From positions 1 to 22,360 of the forward strand of contig DATKYV010000369.1 of assembly GCA_035528275.1 (NCBI GenBank): DNA of 22,360 bases, written 5' to 3'. Source of the stretch: DATKYV01 sp035528275. GTDB taxonomy: Bacteria > Acidobacteriota > Terriglobia > UBA7540. The notes beneath the pieces were generated by a model. That model ran no database searches. It was not told the origin of the DNA and was given only the letters and a program-made list of their open reading frames with translations. The position numbers and the translations under genes are program-made. This document shows, piece after piece, positions 1-7,963 of the stretch (position 1 is its first letter; each line of letters begins with the position of its first letter).

Positions 1-549
1 GCCGGAAGATATATCCACTTGCAATTCCGAAGAGCTCACAAACGTCGTCGCTCTTGCCGTCCCGGCCAGGAGCACGGTGCTTGTCGAGGTAAAACCTCGG
101 CCGAGAATCCTGAGCACGATTGGCGGCGAATTCTGCAGGGTCACGATGGGATTCAACGCGGCGAGCTTGGCCGTGAGCGTTACGACGGCCGAAGCCGATT
201 TCGTATCGTCGGCCTGACTGGTCGCCTTGATGGTCACCGTGCTCGGTGAAGGCAGGTTGTCCGGCGCCGTATAGAGGCCCGCAGCGGAGATTGTTCCGAG
301 GTTCGGGTCGCCGTCCGCAATATCGTTCACGCTCCAGGTCACCGCAGTGTTCGAGCTCCCCGTGACCGTGGCGGTGAATTGCTGGGTGTCTCCGACCGGC
401 ACGGAAACGGTTGCAGGACTAAGGGTGACACTGACCCCTGCGGGAGGCGCGGTGCCGTTTGTCCCTCCGCCGCAACCCGCCAGCCCAAGCAGGGAGGCGA
501 GCCCAACGACGGCGAACCGCAGTCTCCTTCGGATGGGCGCCGTCTTCAT
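1..549 (-). CDS. Secreted lipoprotein with Ig-like and TIG-like domains (3' end outside window)
   Basis: The reading frame starts with ATG at 549 and is still open at base 1, so only the first 183 residues are visible. A basic start (MKTAPIRRR), a hydrophobic stretch and the lipobox LAG-C (Cys26) indicate a lipoprotein signal peptide. Residues about 38-115 resemble a bacterial Ig-like (Big-type) domain, with the typical phrases VTWSVN and TISAAGLYTAP. From about residue 125 an IPT/TIG-like segment begins (LRILGRGFTSTSTVLL). GAGG sits 5 nt before the ATG as a ribosome binding site. Such proteins usually face the cell exterior and bind or scaffold partners; no enzyme motif is visible. It lies 123 nt after the last gene of the secretion operon on the same strand, so it might be a late operon gene or a substrate, but this is only inferred. 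Confidence 0.75.
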   Translation of the reverse strand, partial: MKTAPIRRRLRFAVVGLASLLGLAGCGGGTNGTAPPAGVSVTLSPATVSVPVGDTQQFTATVTGSSNTAVTWSVNDIADGDPNLGTISAAGLYTAPDNLPSPSTVTIKATSQADDTKSASAVVTLTAKLAALNPIVTLQNSPPIVLRILGRGFTSTSTVLLAGTARATTFVSSSELQVDISSG

Positions 550-603
550 GCAAACCTCGGTCCCTCGGTCCGGGAGAAGAGAGTGTAGTCCAGCCGCGGG
601 CCA

Positions 604-619
604 GGCGCCGCGCGGCGCC
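604..619. other. 16-bp GC-only perfect palindrome in the spacer
   Basis: GGCGCCGCGCGGCGCC reads the same on both strands. It lies between the last secretion-operon gene (stop at 673) and the lipoprotein start (549). No T-run follows, so it is a weak terminator candidate at best. It could also be a dyad binding site or an attenuating hairpin in the lipoprotein leader. Confidence 0.4.
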
Positions 620-672
620 GAATCATCGAATTCAGATCCTGAGACATACTGAGAGTGAGAGCCGAAAACCCG

Positions 673-1455
673 CTACTGGTCGGTAAGAGGCGGATCCGGG
701 CGTGGCGGAAAGCCCGGCATTCCGGGGCTTTGCTGCCCGGGCTGTCCGGAGGAGGGCTGCTGTCCCGCCGCCGGCTGCTGTCCGCCCCCCGGTGGAACGC
801 CGCCCAGCGCCGCATTACCCGGCAGGCCGAGGAACTCCCATTCGTCGTAACGCGTCTTGCCATTCCAGACTCGGATGGACTTCTTGCGGCTCGTGCTGGC
901 CACTCCGACGATGAACGCGCCCTTGACCTCGTTGCTGAAAAACGACGATGACGTCTGGCTTCCCTCTTCCGAGCCTTGCTGCTTGGTTTCTTCTTCCTTG
1001 GGGGAGTTTTCCGTTGTGTCCATGCTCCCCAGGGGCTTCGGCTTTTTCGGGGGAGCGATGGTTTTGGAATTCAGCACAACCCCGTTGGCGTCGGCGTTAA
1101 TGAACCGCCATTTCCCTTTTCGGGTCATCGGGTCCCGATACTCGCGGCGGAGAAAACGGATGCCGTTTGTCTGCAGCAGCTCTTTGACGCTGGTCGGATA
1201 CCGGCGGAACTGCCGTTGGAAGAGCATGATGGCCCGCGCGTATTCGTTGCCGCGAAAAATCAGCTCCTCCTCGCGCTCTCTCTGGCCCGCCCTGTAGACG
1301 TTGGGCAAGGCGGCGGTGAGCGAAATGAGCAGGAGCGTCGCCAGCATCATGACGATCAGCAACGCGTATCCGCAGTTCGCGGCGCCCGCCGCCAGGCAAC
1401 CTTCCGCGGACCTACTGGCTGATGGGAAGCCGGATGGATTGATGGGTCGTGTCAT
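673..1455 (-). CDS. Pseudopilin-like protein lacking Glu5, with Pro/Gln-rich tail
   Basis: This 260-residue protein has a prepilin-like N-terminus: a 29-residue leader ending in Gly, then Tyr30 and a long hydrophobic helix (YALLIVMMLATLLLISL). The residue at mature position 5 is Ile instead of the Glu found in major pilins, as in GspK-type initiating pseudopilins. A soluble domain follows (about 55-210) with an RRYPTSVKELL segment and a REYRDPMT motif. Residues 218-260 form a Gly/Pro/Gln-rich tail. ATG at 1455 was chosen because the frame upstream of it is only antisense-like sequence within the preceding gene. It overlaps the preceding pilP-like gene by 44 nt, so the two are probably translationally coupled. 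The likely role is a minor or tip pseudopilin of the machine encoded upstream. Assignment to GspK, instead of a divergent GspG, is uncertain. Confidence 0.72.
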   Translation of the reverse strand: MTRPINPSGFPSASRSAEGCLAAGAANCGYALLIVMMLATLLLISLTAALPNVYRAGQREREEELIFRGNEYARAIMLFQRQFRRYPTSVKELLQTNGIRFLRREYRDPMTRKGKWRFINADANGVVLNSKTIAPPKKPKPLGSMDTTENSPKEEETKQQGSEEGSQTSSSFFSNEVKGAFIVGVASTSRKKSIRVWNGKTRYDEWEFLGLPGNAALGGVPPGGGQQPAAGQQPSSGQPGQQSPGMPGFPPRPDPPLTDQ

Positions 1456-1981
1456 CTTCCAACTCAACCGTGGTAGGCGAGATCCGAACGACTCGGAATC
1501 TGCGGGCAAAAGTCTCGCCTTCGTGAACGATGAAAATCTGGTCGTCGTCGGTGACGATGGCCTCCCGCACGCCTCCGGATTTTTCCGTGAAGCCCAGGGC
1601 TTTGAGCGGCACGCGCGGCACCGCCGGGGCGGGAGCGGCAGCCGAACCAGCGGACGTAGGCGTGCCTGCGATCTCCCGTTCGGGAGGCCGCTCGGGAGGA
1701 AATTCAAAGGGATTTCGGTCGAGCTCAGGAAGCGGCCGATCGTGAACCTCTTTCAACGTATCCAAATGGACCGTCGGGTCATAGCGGACCAGGTCGCCGA
1801 ACCCTTTGTTGGCCGCCGGGGCTTGCGAGCCGCCCTCCCGCCGAGCGGCGGCCGGCGGAGTTGCGGGTCGCGACGCACCCACGCGAGTTCCGCTGGGGAG
1901 AAACAAATTCACCAGCAGCACAAGGCTCACCAAGCCCAGAAATCCGGTCGCCCATTTTTCAGCTCGGCTGCTCAGTTTCAT
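1412..1981 (-). CDS. pilP: PilP/GspC-like inner-membrane connector with one HR-like domain
   Basis: The 189-residue protein has a short cytoplasmic N-terminus, one membrane helix (about residues 12-28, GFLGLVSLVLLVNLFLP), a Pro/Ala-rich linker and a compact domain at about 125-185. That domain follows the PilP/GspC-HR pattern: L-x-x-LG-aromatic, a Gly turn, A-x-V-x-D, V-x-EG, then V-x-x-I and V-x-L. In type IV pili and type II secretion this domain docks on the N0 domain of the secretin and so links the inner and outer membranes. The start overlaps the pilO stop in an ATGA. The membrane helix and domain are both clearly related to those of the four-repeat protein at the other end of the operon, so the two look paralogous. 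The pilP name is by family resemblance and position; GspC-like would be equally apt. Confidence 0.72.
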   Translation of the reverse strand: MKLSSRAEKWATGFLGLVSLVLLVNLFLPSGTRVGASRPATPPAAARREGGSQAPAANKGFGDLVRYDPTVHLDTLKEVHDRPLPELDRNPFEFPPERPPEREIAGTPTSAGSAAAPAPAVPRVPLKALGFTEKSGGVREAIVTDDDQIFIVHEGETFARRFRVVRISPTTVELEDDTTHQSIRLPISQ

Positions 1982-2526
1982 GGCTTCAGAAAGAGGTCCG
2001 CTCCCAGGCGCAACCCCATCGTCCCGCCCTCTCGGGGCTCGAAATTGAAACTGCGGACCACCACCAATTCGCTTCCCGTCTCCAGCGCGTGGGCGAACTC
2101 GAAGAGGCTCTCAAACGGCCCTTCGATATTAATCTCCAGGCCCAGGCGGTGCAGAGGATCGTCGGCCTCAGAACCCAGTTTGTAGGAGATGCTTTCCAGT
2201 TGCGCACCCGATTTGTCCACGAGTTCACGCACCAAGCGCGCCGCTCGGGAAAATCCCTGCCGCCGTGTGGGGACGTGTTCGCTGAGAAAGCCTTCGAGCT
2301 GCTCGTCCGCGCCGGGAACCTCCCCCTGAAACTCTTCCAGCTGCGCGACGCGCGCCCTGGCCTCCCGCAGGCGGACTCGCATCGCCGAGAACTCCGCCTC
2401 CTCTGCATTGCGCAGCCCCCGCATGGGGCGCACCAGCGCGAAGTAGAGGAGGGCATCCAGGAGAACCAGCGACACGGCCACCTTCTCCAGAACCCGTATC
2501 AGAGCCTTTCGACGACTCCTGCGCAT
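1978..2526 (-). CDS. pilO: PilO-like inner-membrane assembly protein
   Basis: This is a 182-residue bitopic protein. A basic N-terminus (MRRSRRKALIR) precedes one membrane helix at about 13-33, a coiled-coil-like charged stretch (about 35-80) and a C-terminal ferredoxin-like domain containing LEINIEGPFESLFEFAHALE, as usual for PilO/GspM proteins. PilO pairs with PilN to form the periplasmic part of the alignment complex. The frame is open further upstream to 2580, but ATG at 2526 is preferred. It has AGGA 5 nt upstream and starts 13 nt after the pilN stop, whereas an earlier start would overlap pilN and add a hydrophilic extension. Its stop overlaps the start of the pilP-like gene. Confidence 0.82.
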   Translation of the reverse strand: MRRSRRKALIRVLEKVAVSLVLLDALLYFALVRPMRGLRNAEEAEFSAMRVRLREARARVAQLEEFQGEVPGADEQLEGFLSEHVPTRRQGFSRAARLVRELVDKSGAQLESISYKLGSEADDPLHRLGLEINIEGPFESLFEFAHALETGSELVVVRSFNFEPREGGTMGLRLGADLFLKP

Positions 2527-2539
2527 CACTGTCCTAACC

Positions 2540-3115
2540 TCACTGCCGTCCCATTCGCAAATAGCGCGCCGAGCAGGCAAGCCTCACCGGCTCCCCCTCG
2601 CTCCCTTCCGGTGCAAAACCCTGACTGATGATCGCCACATCGCTGAAATTGTCGGAATTCTCGAGATTGGCCAGGAACTTCTCGAGCGCCTCTTCGCTCT
2701 TCCCCGCCACCGCGATGCGGACCACGGGACTGCCGCCGCTCTCCCCCAGTACCAAACCGGCCAACCGAACCTGCGGCGGCAGGAGCTTCGCCACCCGTTC
2801 CACCAGCTCGCTGACCGTGGATTGTTTTTCGTCGATGAGGCGATTCACAAAGCGGACGCTGCGAAAGACCTCGCGAAGCTGGGGCCTCTCCAGGTCCCGC
2901 CGCAGTTCCGATTCACGCTGGCGGGATTTCGCTTCCTGGGCACGGAGCTCCTCAACCGAGCCATGAACCCTCCGGTACTCGCGGTAAGTGCGAAGGGCGG
3001 AGAGCGAGAGCAGGACGAGCGCCACCAGCGCCAGCAGGGCGGTGGGCGCGGCCCAGGCCAATGCATACCGCTCCCGGGGGCTCGGCGCTACGGCGAGGTT
3101 GAGGTCGATCTTCAT
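2540..3115 (-). CDS. pilN: PilN-like inner-membrane assembly protein
   Basis: The 191-residue protein starts with MKIDLNLA, the type of conserved N-terminal tail by which PilN contacts PilM. One membrane helix follows (about 20-41), then a long charged coiled coil (about 45-85) and an alpha/beta periplasmic domain (about 95-187) with LLPPQVRLAGL and an EALEKFLANLENSDNF segment typical of PilN/GspL periplasmic domains. The start overlaps the pilM stop in an ATGA, so the two are coupled. PilN is the bridge between cytoplasmic PilM and the periplasmic PilO/PilP complex. Confidence 0.85.
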   Translation of the reverse strand: MKIDLNLAVAPSPRERYALAWAAPTALLALVALVLLSLSALRTYREYRRVHGSVEELRAQEAKSRQRESELRRDLERPQLREVFRSVRFVNRLIDEKQSTVSELVERVAKLLPPQVRLAGLVLGESGGSPVVRIAVAGKSEEALEKFLANLENSDNFSDVAIISQGFAPEGSEGEPVRLACSARYLRMGRQ

Positions 3116-4092
3116 GGGTTCTTTGCCGAATTAACCACCAGCCCGGCGACCGGGGCTCCAAAGTGGTCGTAGAGCGAACGCTCCTCACCCGAAAGCGTGC
3201 CGGCAAGCTCGCGGGGGGGAGCGATCATTTCGATCTCGCAGCCCAGCTCGCGTTTCAGGTCCGAGATCAGCCCGCCTTCCGCCGGGGGACGCGCACAGAG
3301 CCAGGCGCGAGTGATTTCCATGTGCTGCCGGTCGCGAATGCTCGCCACGGCGCGCGTGGATTCCGCCGCGACTTCCCGCGGCCAGTTCCCCTCGGCAGTT
3401 TGCGCCAGCTCGCTGGTCCTCCACGAGTAAACCTGCTTTCCCGCCACGATCACCGTGGTGACCCAGCCCGAGCAGGCGTGAATCAGGAGCTGCGTGGAAT
3501 TTCTCTCCGGCACCAGAGGCAACAGGGTGGCGGTGGCCGGCAGGGTCAGGACCGGCCCGCCGTTCGACGCCCCGAGCGCCGCCTCGTATTCGCCCAGGAT
3601 CGAAGCGCGCGCGGCAATGGCAAAAACTTCGGTGTGCCCCGCCTCACGCGAGACAACCTGGAAGGAAATCCGGGCTTCGTCCGGGGCGAAAGGCAGGTTC
3701 TCCCGCATCCGCCAGCGAACCAGCGCCGCCGCTTCGTGATGATTGTCCGGCAGGGTTTCAAAACTCAGCGTCCCCGCCCGAACCACGCGGTCCGGCACGA
3801 TCAGCCCGATCCGGCCCGACCCGTTGCCAATCGCGGTGAGAACTTCCTCAATTGTTTGGCGAAGATTGTCCGCATTCGCCACGTTGGGGCGGCTGGGATG
3901 AGCGGCGAGCGTGGAAGAATCGAGCGCCCGGACGCCCAGGTGGCGCACGCTCCGTCCGGCGCGCGCCGAGCCCTCCAATCGCGCCGCCGCCACAAATTCG
4001 GGTTCCACTTCCAGCACCACCGCCGGAAGGACGAAACCCGCCGTGCCGCGCGAGGCCGACTTCTGCCGATTTCCAATGCCCGACCAATTCAT
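3112..4092 (-). CDS. pilM: PilM-like actin-fold cytoplasmic protein
   Basis: The 326-residue soluble protein aligns by order and pattern with PilM and the cytoplasmic domain of GspL. A central segment (about 110-150, LVRWRMRENLPFAPDEARISF) matches the conserved region where PilM proteins read R-x-x-x-x-x-L-P-F. It lies directly between gspE and pilN, the standard place. In typical PilM the first phosphate loop reads like DIGSS; here residues 25-33 read VVLEVEPEF. The second loop, usually around a D-x-G, reads HACSG at 205-209. This suggests ATP binding may be weakened or lost, as in GspL. The start at 4092 lies 22 nt after the gspE stop. An AGGAG upstream sits rather far (13 nt) from the ATG. 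Confidence 0.8.
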   Translation of the reverse strand: MNWSGIGNRQKSASRGTAGFVLPAVVLEVEPEFVAAARLEGSARAGRSVRHLGVRALDSSTLAAHPSRPNVANADNLRQTIEEVLTAIGNGSGRIGLIVPDRVVRAGTLSFETLPDNHHEAAALVRWRMRENLPFAPDEARISFQVVSREAGHTEVFAIAARASILGEYEAALGASNGGPVLTLPATATLLPLVPERNSTQLLIHACSGWVTTVIVAGKQVYSWRTSELAQTAEGNWPREVAAESTRAVASIRDRQHMEITRAWLCARPPAEGGLISDLKRELGCEIEMIAPPRELAGTLSGEERSLYDHFGAPVAGLVVNSAKNP

Positions 4093-4114
4093 GGCGCCGC
4101 TTGAGCTCCTGACT

Positions 4115-5725
4115 CTATTGCTCGACGAAGGTCACCTTGTTAATCTCTCTCAAAGTTGTGATTCCCAACCGGACCTTCTCCAGCGCCGCCTCGCGCAGAC
4201 TAACCATACCCTCCTTGCGCGCCGCGTTGCGAATCTCCGTGGAAGGCCGCTTGTCGAGAATCAAGCTGCGGATGACGTCGGAAAGCGCCAGAAGCTCGCC
4301 GATGGCGGTTCGTCCGCGGTAGCCCGTCTGGCTGCACTTCGGACATCCCGCGCCTTCGTAGAACTCCACGTCCCGCCACGCCTCAAGGGAGAGTCCGGAT
4401 TCCTCGAGCAACTCCCGCGAGACGTCCACTCGCTGCTTGCACGCTTCGCAAATCGTCCGCACCAGGCGCTGTGCCATGATGCAGTTCAACGCCGAAACGA
4501 AATTGTACGGTTCGACTCCCATGTTGAGGAAGCGGCTCAAGACGTCCACCACGTTGTTGGCGTGGACGGTGGTGAAAACGAGATGCCCGGTCAAAGCCGA
4601 TTGGATGGCGATCTGGGCGGTTTCGTTGTCGCGGATTTCGCCCACCATGATCTTATCGGGGTCGTGGCGCAGAATCGAGCGCAGCCCGCGGGCAAACGTC
4701 AGGCCCTTCTTCTCGTTGACGGGAATCTGGGTGATGCCCCGGATCTGGTATTCCACCGGGTCCTCGACGGTGATGATCTTGTCCTCGTCACTCTTGATTT
4801 CAGAGAGTGCGGCATAGAGGGTGGTCGTTTTGCCGCTGCCCGTGGGCCCGGTGACCAGGACCATCCCGTAGGGTTCACGAATGAAGCGCCGCAATCGCTT
4901 GATCTCGCGGTCGGAGAATCCCAGAACGTCCAGGCGAAGCTGGCGAAACTTCTCGTGGAGGGATTCCTTGTCCAAAATGCGCAGCACCGCGTCTTCGCCG
5001 TGGATCGAGGGCATGATGGAGACGCGGAAATCGATGGGGCGGCCGCGATAGCGGACTCGAAAGCGGCCGTCTTGCGGGACGCGCCGCTCAGCGATATCGA
5101 GCTCCGCCATCACCTTGATGCGCGTAATCAGGTTCGACTGCAACTCGCGGGAGATCGGCGCCATCGCCGGCTGCAGGACACCGTCAACCCGGTATTTCAC
5201 CGCCACGGAGTTGTCGCGGCTTTCGATGTGAATGTCACTGGCGCGCCGCTCCAGGCCGGCAAAGATGATGGAGTCCACCAGCCGAATCATCGGGCTGCCG
5301 CCCCGCTCCTCCACCAGATGTTCCAGCGAAAGGCCCTCTTCGCCCCCTTCTTCGTCGCGAATGACGTCCAGCCGGAACTCGACGGTCGCTTCTTCGAGGA
5401 CTCGCTGTGACGGATCGGTGCCCCTCAGGAACTCGCGCACCTGGCTGGGCGAGGAAACCCGGATGATCAGCCGGCGGTCGAGCTTCATCTCCAGCTCTTC
5501 CAGCCGCTCGAGGTCCGTGGGATCGCTGACCGCCACCACCAACTGATGGTCGCGCGTTTCCAGGGGCAGGAACTCGTAGCGCAGCATCAGGTCCAGGGGA
5601 ATCGAGCGAAGCAATTCCAGGTCGGGCTTGCAGTCGCGCAGATCGACAAACTCGTATTGGTAGCGCTCCGCCAAATCCTTGGCGCGCTTCAGCTCGGTTT
5701 GAAGGTCAAATGGTGTTTCCGTCAC
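4115..5725 (-). CDS. gspE: Secretion/pilus assembly ATPase GspE/PilB
   Basis: The 536-residue hexameric motor ATPase powers pseudopilus assembly from the cytoplasmic face. An N-terminal GspE_N (MshEN-like) domain covers about 1-105. The catalytic core has Walker A GPTGSGKT (293-300), an Asp box around 317-324 (ITVEDPVE), Walker B IMVGEIRD (359-366) and a His box (TGHLVFTTVHANN, about 379-391). Two CxxC pairs (CEAC 426-429, CPKC 461-464) form the zinc site found in GspE/PilB. The start codon is GTG at 5725, supported by AGGAG 7 nt upstream. There is no sign of a PilT-type retraction ATPase; this is the assembly type. It lies 74 nt after gspF. Confidence 0.95.
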   Translation of the reverse strand: MTETPFDLQTELKRAKDLAERYQYEFVDLRDCKPDLELLRSIPLDLMLRYEFLPLETRDHQLVVAVSDPTDLERLEELEMKLDRRLIIRVSSPSQVREFLRGTDPSQRVLEEATVEFRLDVIRDEEGGEEGLSLEHLVEERGGSPMIRLVDSIIFAGLERRASDIHIESRDNSVAVKYRVDGVLQPAMAPISRELQSNLITRIKVMAELDIAERRVPQDGRFRVRYRGRPIDFRVSIMPSIHGEDAVLRILDKESLHEKFRQLRLDVLGFSDREIKRLRRFIREPYGMVLVTGPTGSGKTTTLYAALSEIKSDEDKIITVEDPVEYQIRGITQIPVNEKKGLTFARGLRSILRHDPDKIMVGEIRDNETAQIAIQSALTGHLVFTTVHANNVVDVLSRFLNMGVEPYNFVSALNCIMAQRLVRTICEACKQRVDVSRELLEESGLSLEAWRDVEFYEGAGCPKCSQTGYRGRTAIGELLALSDVIRSLILDKRPSTEIRNAARKEGMVSLREAALEKVRLGITTLREINKVTFVEQ

Positions 5726-5799
5726 TCTTGATCTCCTGCCTCAAAACTCGCGCCGCCGATTCAGGGCGACGGGTTGCGCCGGGCCACGCCCCGCGCCGC

Positions 5800-7005
5800 T
5801 CAATGCACTTGGGCCGCCATGGAAAACAGCGGCAGATAGAAAGCCACCAGCACAAACGCCACCACCACGGCGATGGCGGCGATCATCAGCGGATCGACCA
5901 GCGCCACTAGCGTGGCCAAATCGATGTTCACGTCCTCCTCAAAGAACTCCGCCAGGCTTTCCAGCATGGTTGGCAGGGCGCCGGTGGATTCTCCAACTTC
6001 CACCATGTCCAGGGCGATCGCGGGGAAAAATCCGGACAACCGCAAGCTCGAGCTCAGCGGCCGCCCGCCCGTCACCTCCACCTGCGCCTGACCGATGGCC
6101 TGCGCCAGCAGAGGGCTGGAGACGGACTCCTTGGTCGTCTCCAGCGCCGCGACAATGGGGATTCCTCCTTGCAGCAGGGTGGCAAGTGTCCGGGAGAATT
6201 CCGCCACCGAAAATTTCACGAGGAGTTTCCCGACCACGGGCAGGCGAAATTTTATGTGATCCCAGGCCAGGCGCGTCTTCGGCGAACGCCAAGCGGCGCG
6301 CAGCCCGACGACGCCGGCAACCAGCCCTCCCAGGATCAAAGCCGCGTAACGCTGCACGCCCAGCGAAAACTGCATCATGAAACGGGTGAGGAACGGAAGT
6401 TGCACGTTCAAGTCCGCGTAGAGAAGCGCGAAGCGCGGAACGATGAAGGTCACAACAAAAACCACCAGGGCGGCGAGAAAAAAGAGCAAAAACGCCGGGT
6501 AGATGAGCGCGGAGAGAAACTTCTTGCGAAAGCTGCGCGTGGTCTTCTGGTAGGTCACGTACTGGCTGAGGACTCGGTCGAGGCTTCCGCTTCGCTCCCC
6601 GGCTCGCAGGGCCGCCGAATAGATCTTGGGAAAAGTCCCGATCGCCTCGAACGCCTCGGAGAGCAGAGCGCCGGCGCGCACGCGCTCGCGCACGTCTTCC
6701 ACCGCCGCCCGAAGGGCTTCGTTGCGCGTCTGCCGGGCCAGCAAGTCCAGAGATTTTTGAAGCGACAGGCCGGATTTGGAGAGCGTCAGGAACTGCTGAT
6801 TGAAGATCAGAAAGTCGTCCGCGGAGACGCGCCGGCGCCTCAACTTCCGCATGCTGCCGCGCAGGAACTCCTTGGGCTGGACGGAGAAGACGTAGTAGCC
6901 TTCCGTGGCCAGGCGCTGGCGGAGCTCGACCTCCGAGTAGGCCTCCAGAGTCTGGCTCATCACCCGGCCCGCTTCCGTTCCGAGTTTGCAGACATACTCA
7001 GCCAT
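5800..7005 (-). CDS. gspF: Inner-membrane platform protein GspF/PilC
   Basis: The 401-residue polytopic protein has the usual two GspF domains. The first (about 65-190) begins VSADDFLIFNQQFLTLSKSGLS-like and carries the LDLLARQTRN helix. The second (about 265-390) contains FSRTLATLLQGGIPIVAALE and GESTGALPTMLESLAEFFEED. Membrane helices lie at about 163-190, 217-238 and 372-397. GspF connects the ATPase with the growing pseudopilus. A 38-nt spacer containing a 6-bp GC hairpin separates it from the pseudopilin gene, and no strong ribosome binding site is visible before its ATG. Its level may therefore be lower than that of the pseudopilins. Confidence 0.94.
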   Translation of the reverse strand: MAEYVCKLGTEAGRVMSQTLEAYSEVELRQRLATEGYYVFSVQPKEFLRGSMRKLRRRRVSADDFLIFNQQFLTLSKSGLSLQKSLDLLARQTRNEALRAAVEDVRERVRAGALLSEAFEAIGTFPKIYSAALRAGERSGSLDRVLSQYVTYQKTTRSFRKKFLSALIYPAFLLFFLAALVVFVVTFIVPRFALLYADLNVQLPFLTRFMMQFSLGVQRYAALILGGLVAGVVGLRAAWRSPKTRLAWDHIKFRLPVVGKLLVKFSVAEFSRTLATLLQGGIPIVAALETTKESVSSPLLAQAIGQAQVEVTGGRPLSSSLRLSGFFPAIALDMVEVGESTGALPTMLESLAEFFEEDVNIDLATLVALVDPLMIAAIAVVVAFVLVAFYLPLFSMAAQVH

Positions 7006-7017
7006 AACGATTCGGGC

Positions 7018-7035
7018 GCGGGGAAGCTACCCCGC
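7018..7035 (-). promoter_or_regulatory. Intercistronic GC hairpin between gspG and gspF
   Basis: In mRNA sense GCGGGG, a six-base loop (TAGCTT) and CCCCGC form a 6-bp GC stem. It begins 9 nt after the gspG stop and ends 12 nt before the gspF start. There is no T-run. It may protect the upstream pseudopilin message or reduce entry into gspF. This is inferred from position only. Confidence 0.4.
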
Positions 7036-7044
7036 CCCGCGCCT

Positions 7045-7488
7045 CTACCAACTGCTGTAAGGCGTCCCGTCCAGAGAAGCCTCGTCCGAGCCGCTGTGGA
7101 CGTCCACGATGCCGGTCACGGCTTGGTTCGGATTCAGGGGGACGTCTTCGTAAGCCACCTGCCAGGTTTGATTGGAGCGCGTGAACGGGTCCACGGGAAG
7201 GCCGCCTCGCAGGTACCCTTCGCCCACCAGCTCTTCGAGCGATTGCGGGGGCCGCTGCTTGTCGAGCGTAAACTGATCGATCAGCTTGCGCATGGTGTAG
7301 AGGTCGTCTCTGAGCACCGCCTCGCGCGCCCGAATCATGGCCACGCGGTAGGTGGGAAACGCGAACGACGCCAGGATCAGGATCAGCGTCAGGACCATCA
7401 TCAGTTCGAGAAGGGTGAACCCGCGAGCTGAGAGACCGGGCGCGAATCCGCGCCGGAATTGCGTCTCCCCCGACTTACCAGTCGGCAT
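7045..7488 (-). CDS. gspG: GspG-like pseudopilin, copy nearer gspF
   Basis: A 147-residue type II pseudopilin. The prepilin peptidase site is ARG|FTLLELMMVL (cleavage after Gly23), with Glu at mature position 5 and a long hydrophobic helix. The C-terminal domain ends in DEASLDGTPYSSW, the loop and final Asp-Gly-aromatic-Trp pattern common in GspG. It would polymerise into the periplasmic pseudopilus. ATG at 7488 was chosen because GGA lies about 7 nt upstream and the leader then has a normal length. ATG at 7500 and a longer frame to 7533 are possible. The start overlaps the preceding pseudopilin gene by 14 nt. Confidence 0.88.
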   Translation of the reverse strand: MPTGKSGETQFRRGFAPGLSARGFTLLELMMVLTLILILASFAFPTYRVAMIRAREAVLRDDLYTMRKLIDQFTLDKQRPPQSLEELVGEGYLRGGLPVDPFTRSNQTWQVAYEDVPLNPNQAVTGIVDVHSGSDEASLDGTPYSSW

Positions 7489-7963
7489 AGTACGTTCCAT
7501 CCAGAGCGATGCCCTGGCTCTTCGAATAAACATCGAACAAGTTCTGCCCGCCCCAACTGCGCGAATCGGGGTCGTCCTGCATGGAGCGCATGCTCCAGTC
7601 GGCGCTTCCGGTCATGGGATCGACGGGGATGCGGCGCAGAAACTTGTAGCGCGCCGTGGCGGCCCCTTTCAGCTCCACGCCCTTCACCAAAGTTTCCATG
7701 TCTGGGGGATACCCCAGGGTGTCGCCCTTGGTGGGAACCATCCCGCGGTCGGCAAAATCCTTGTAGCGGTCTATCGCCTGGCGAATGTCGCGCAGCGCGC
7801 GCCGCAATTCCACCTCGCGCTCGCGATGCACCTGGACGCGCGCCAGAGGCAAAGCCACGCTGGTGAGAATCAGCAGGATGGTCATGGCCGCGATCAGTTC
7901 CACCAAAGTGAAACCGCGGCCGGCTTGACGCCGTTCTCTGAGCTCTCTCACCCCAACTCTCAT
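7475..7963 (-). CDS. gspG: GspG-like pseudopilin, copy nearer the secretin gene
   Basis: A 162-residue pseudopilin with cleavage site GRG|FTLVELIAAM (after Gly17) and Glu22 at mature position 5. It keeps the GspG alpha-helix with REREVELRRALRDIRQAID, a proline-rich PVDPMTG turn and the ending ALDGTYYADW. Its start overlaps the secretin stop in an ATGA. It is a clear paralogue of the next gene: both share the PVDP(M/F)T turn and the LDGT-x-Y-x-x-W end. One may be the major and the other a minor pseudopilin, but the sequence does not say which. Confidence 0.9.
   Translation of the reverse strand: MRVGVRELRERRQAGRGFTLVELIAAMTILLILTSVALPLARVQVHREREVELRRALRDIRQAIDRYKDFADRGMVPTKGDTLGYPPDMETLVKGVELKGAATARYKFLRRIPVDPMTGSADWSMRSMQDDPDSRSWGGQNLFDVYSKSQGIALDGTYYADW

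Noticed and set aside
3911..5410. 499-codon open frame on the plus strand
   Set aside because: It is antisense to the gspE gene, whose protein has all ATPase motifs. The plus-strand translation shows no family pattern and results from GC-rich codon bias.
6169..7431. 420-codon open frame on the plus strand
   Set aside because: It covers gspF and gspG on the opposite strand and has no recognisable content.
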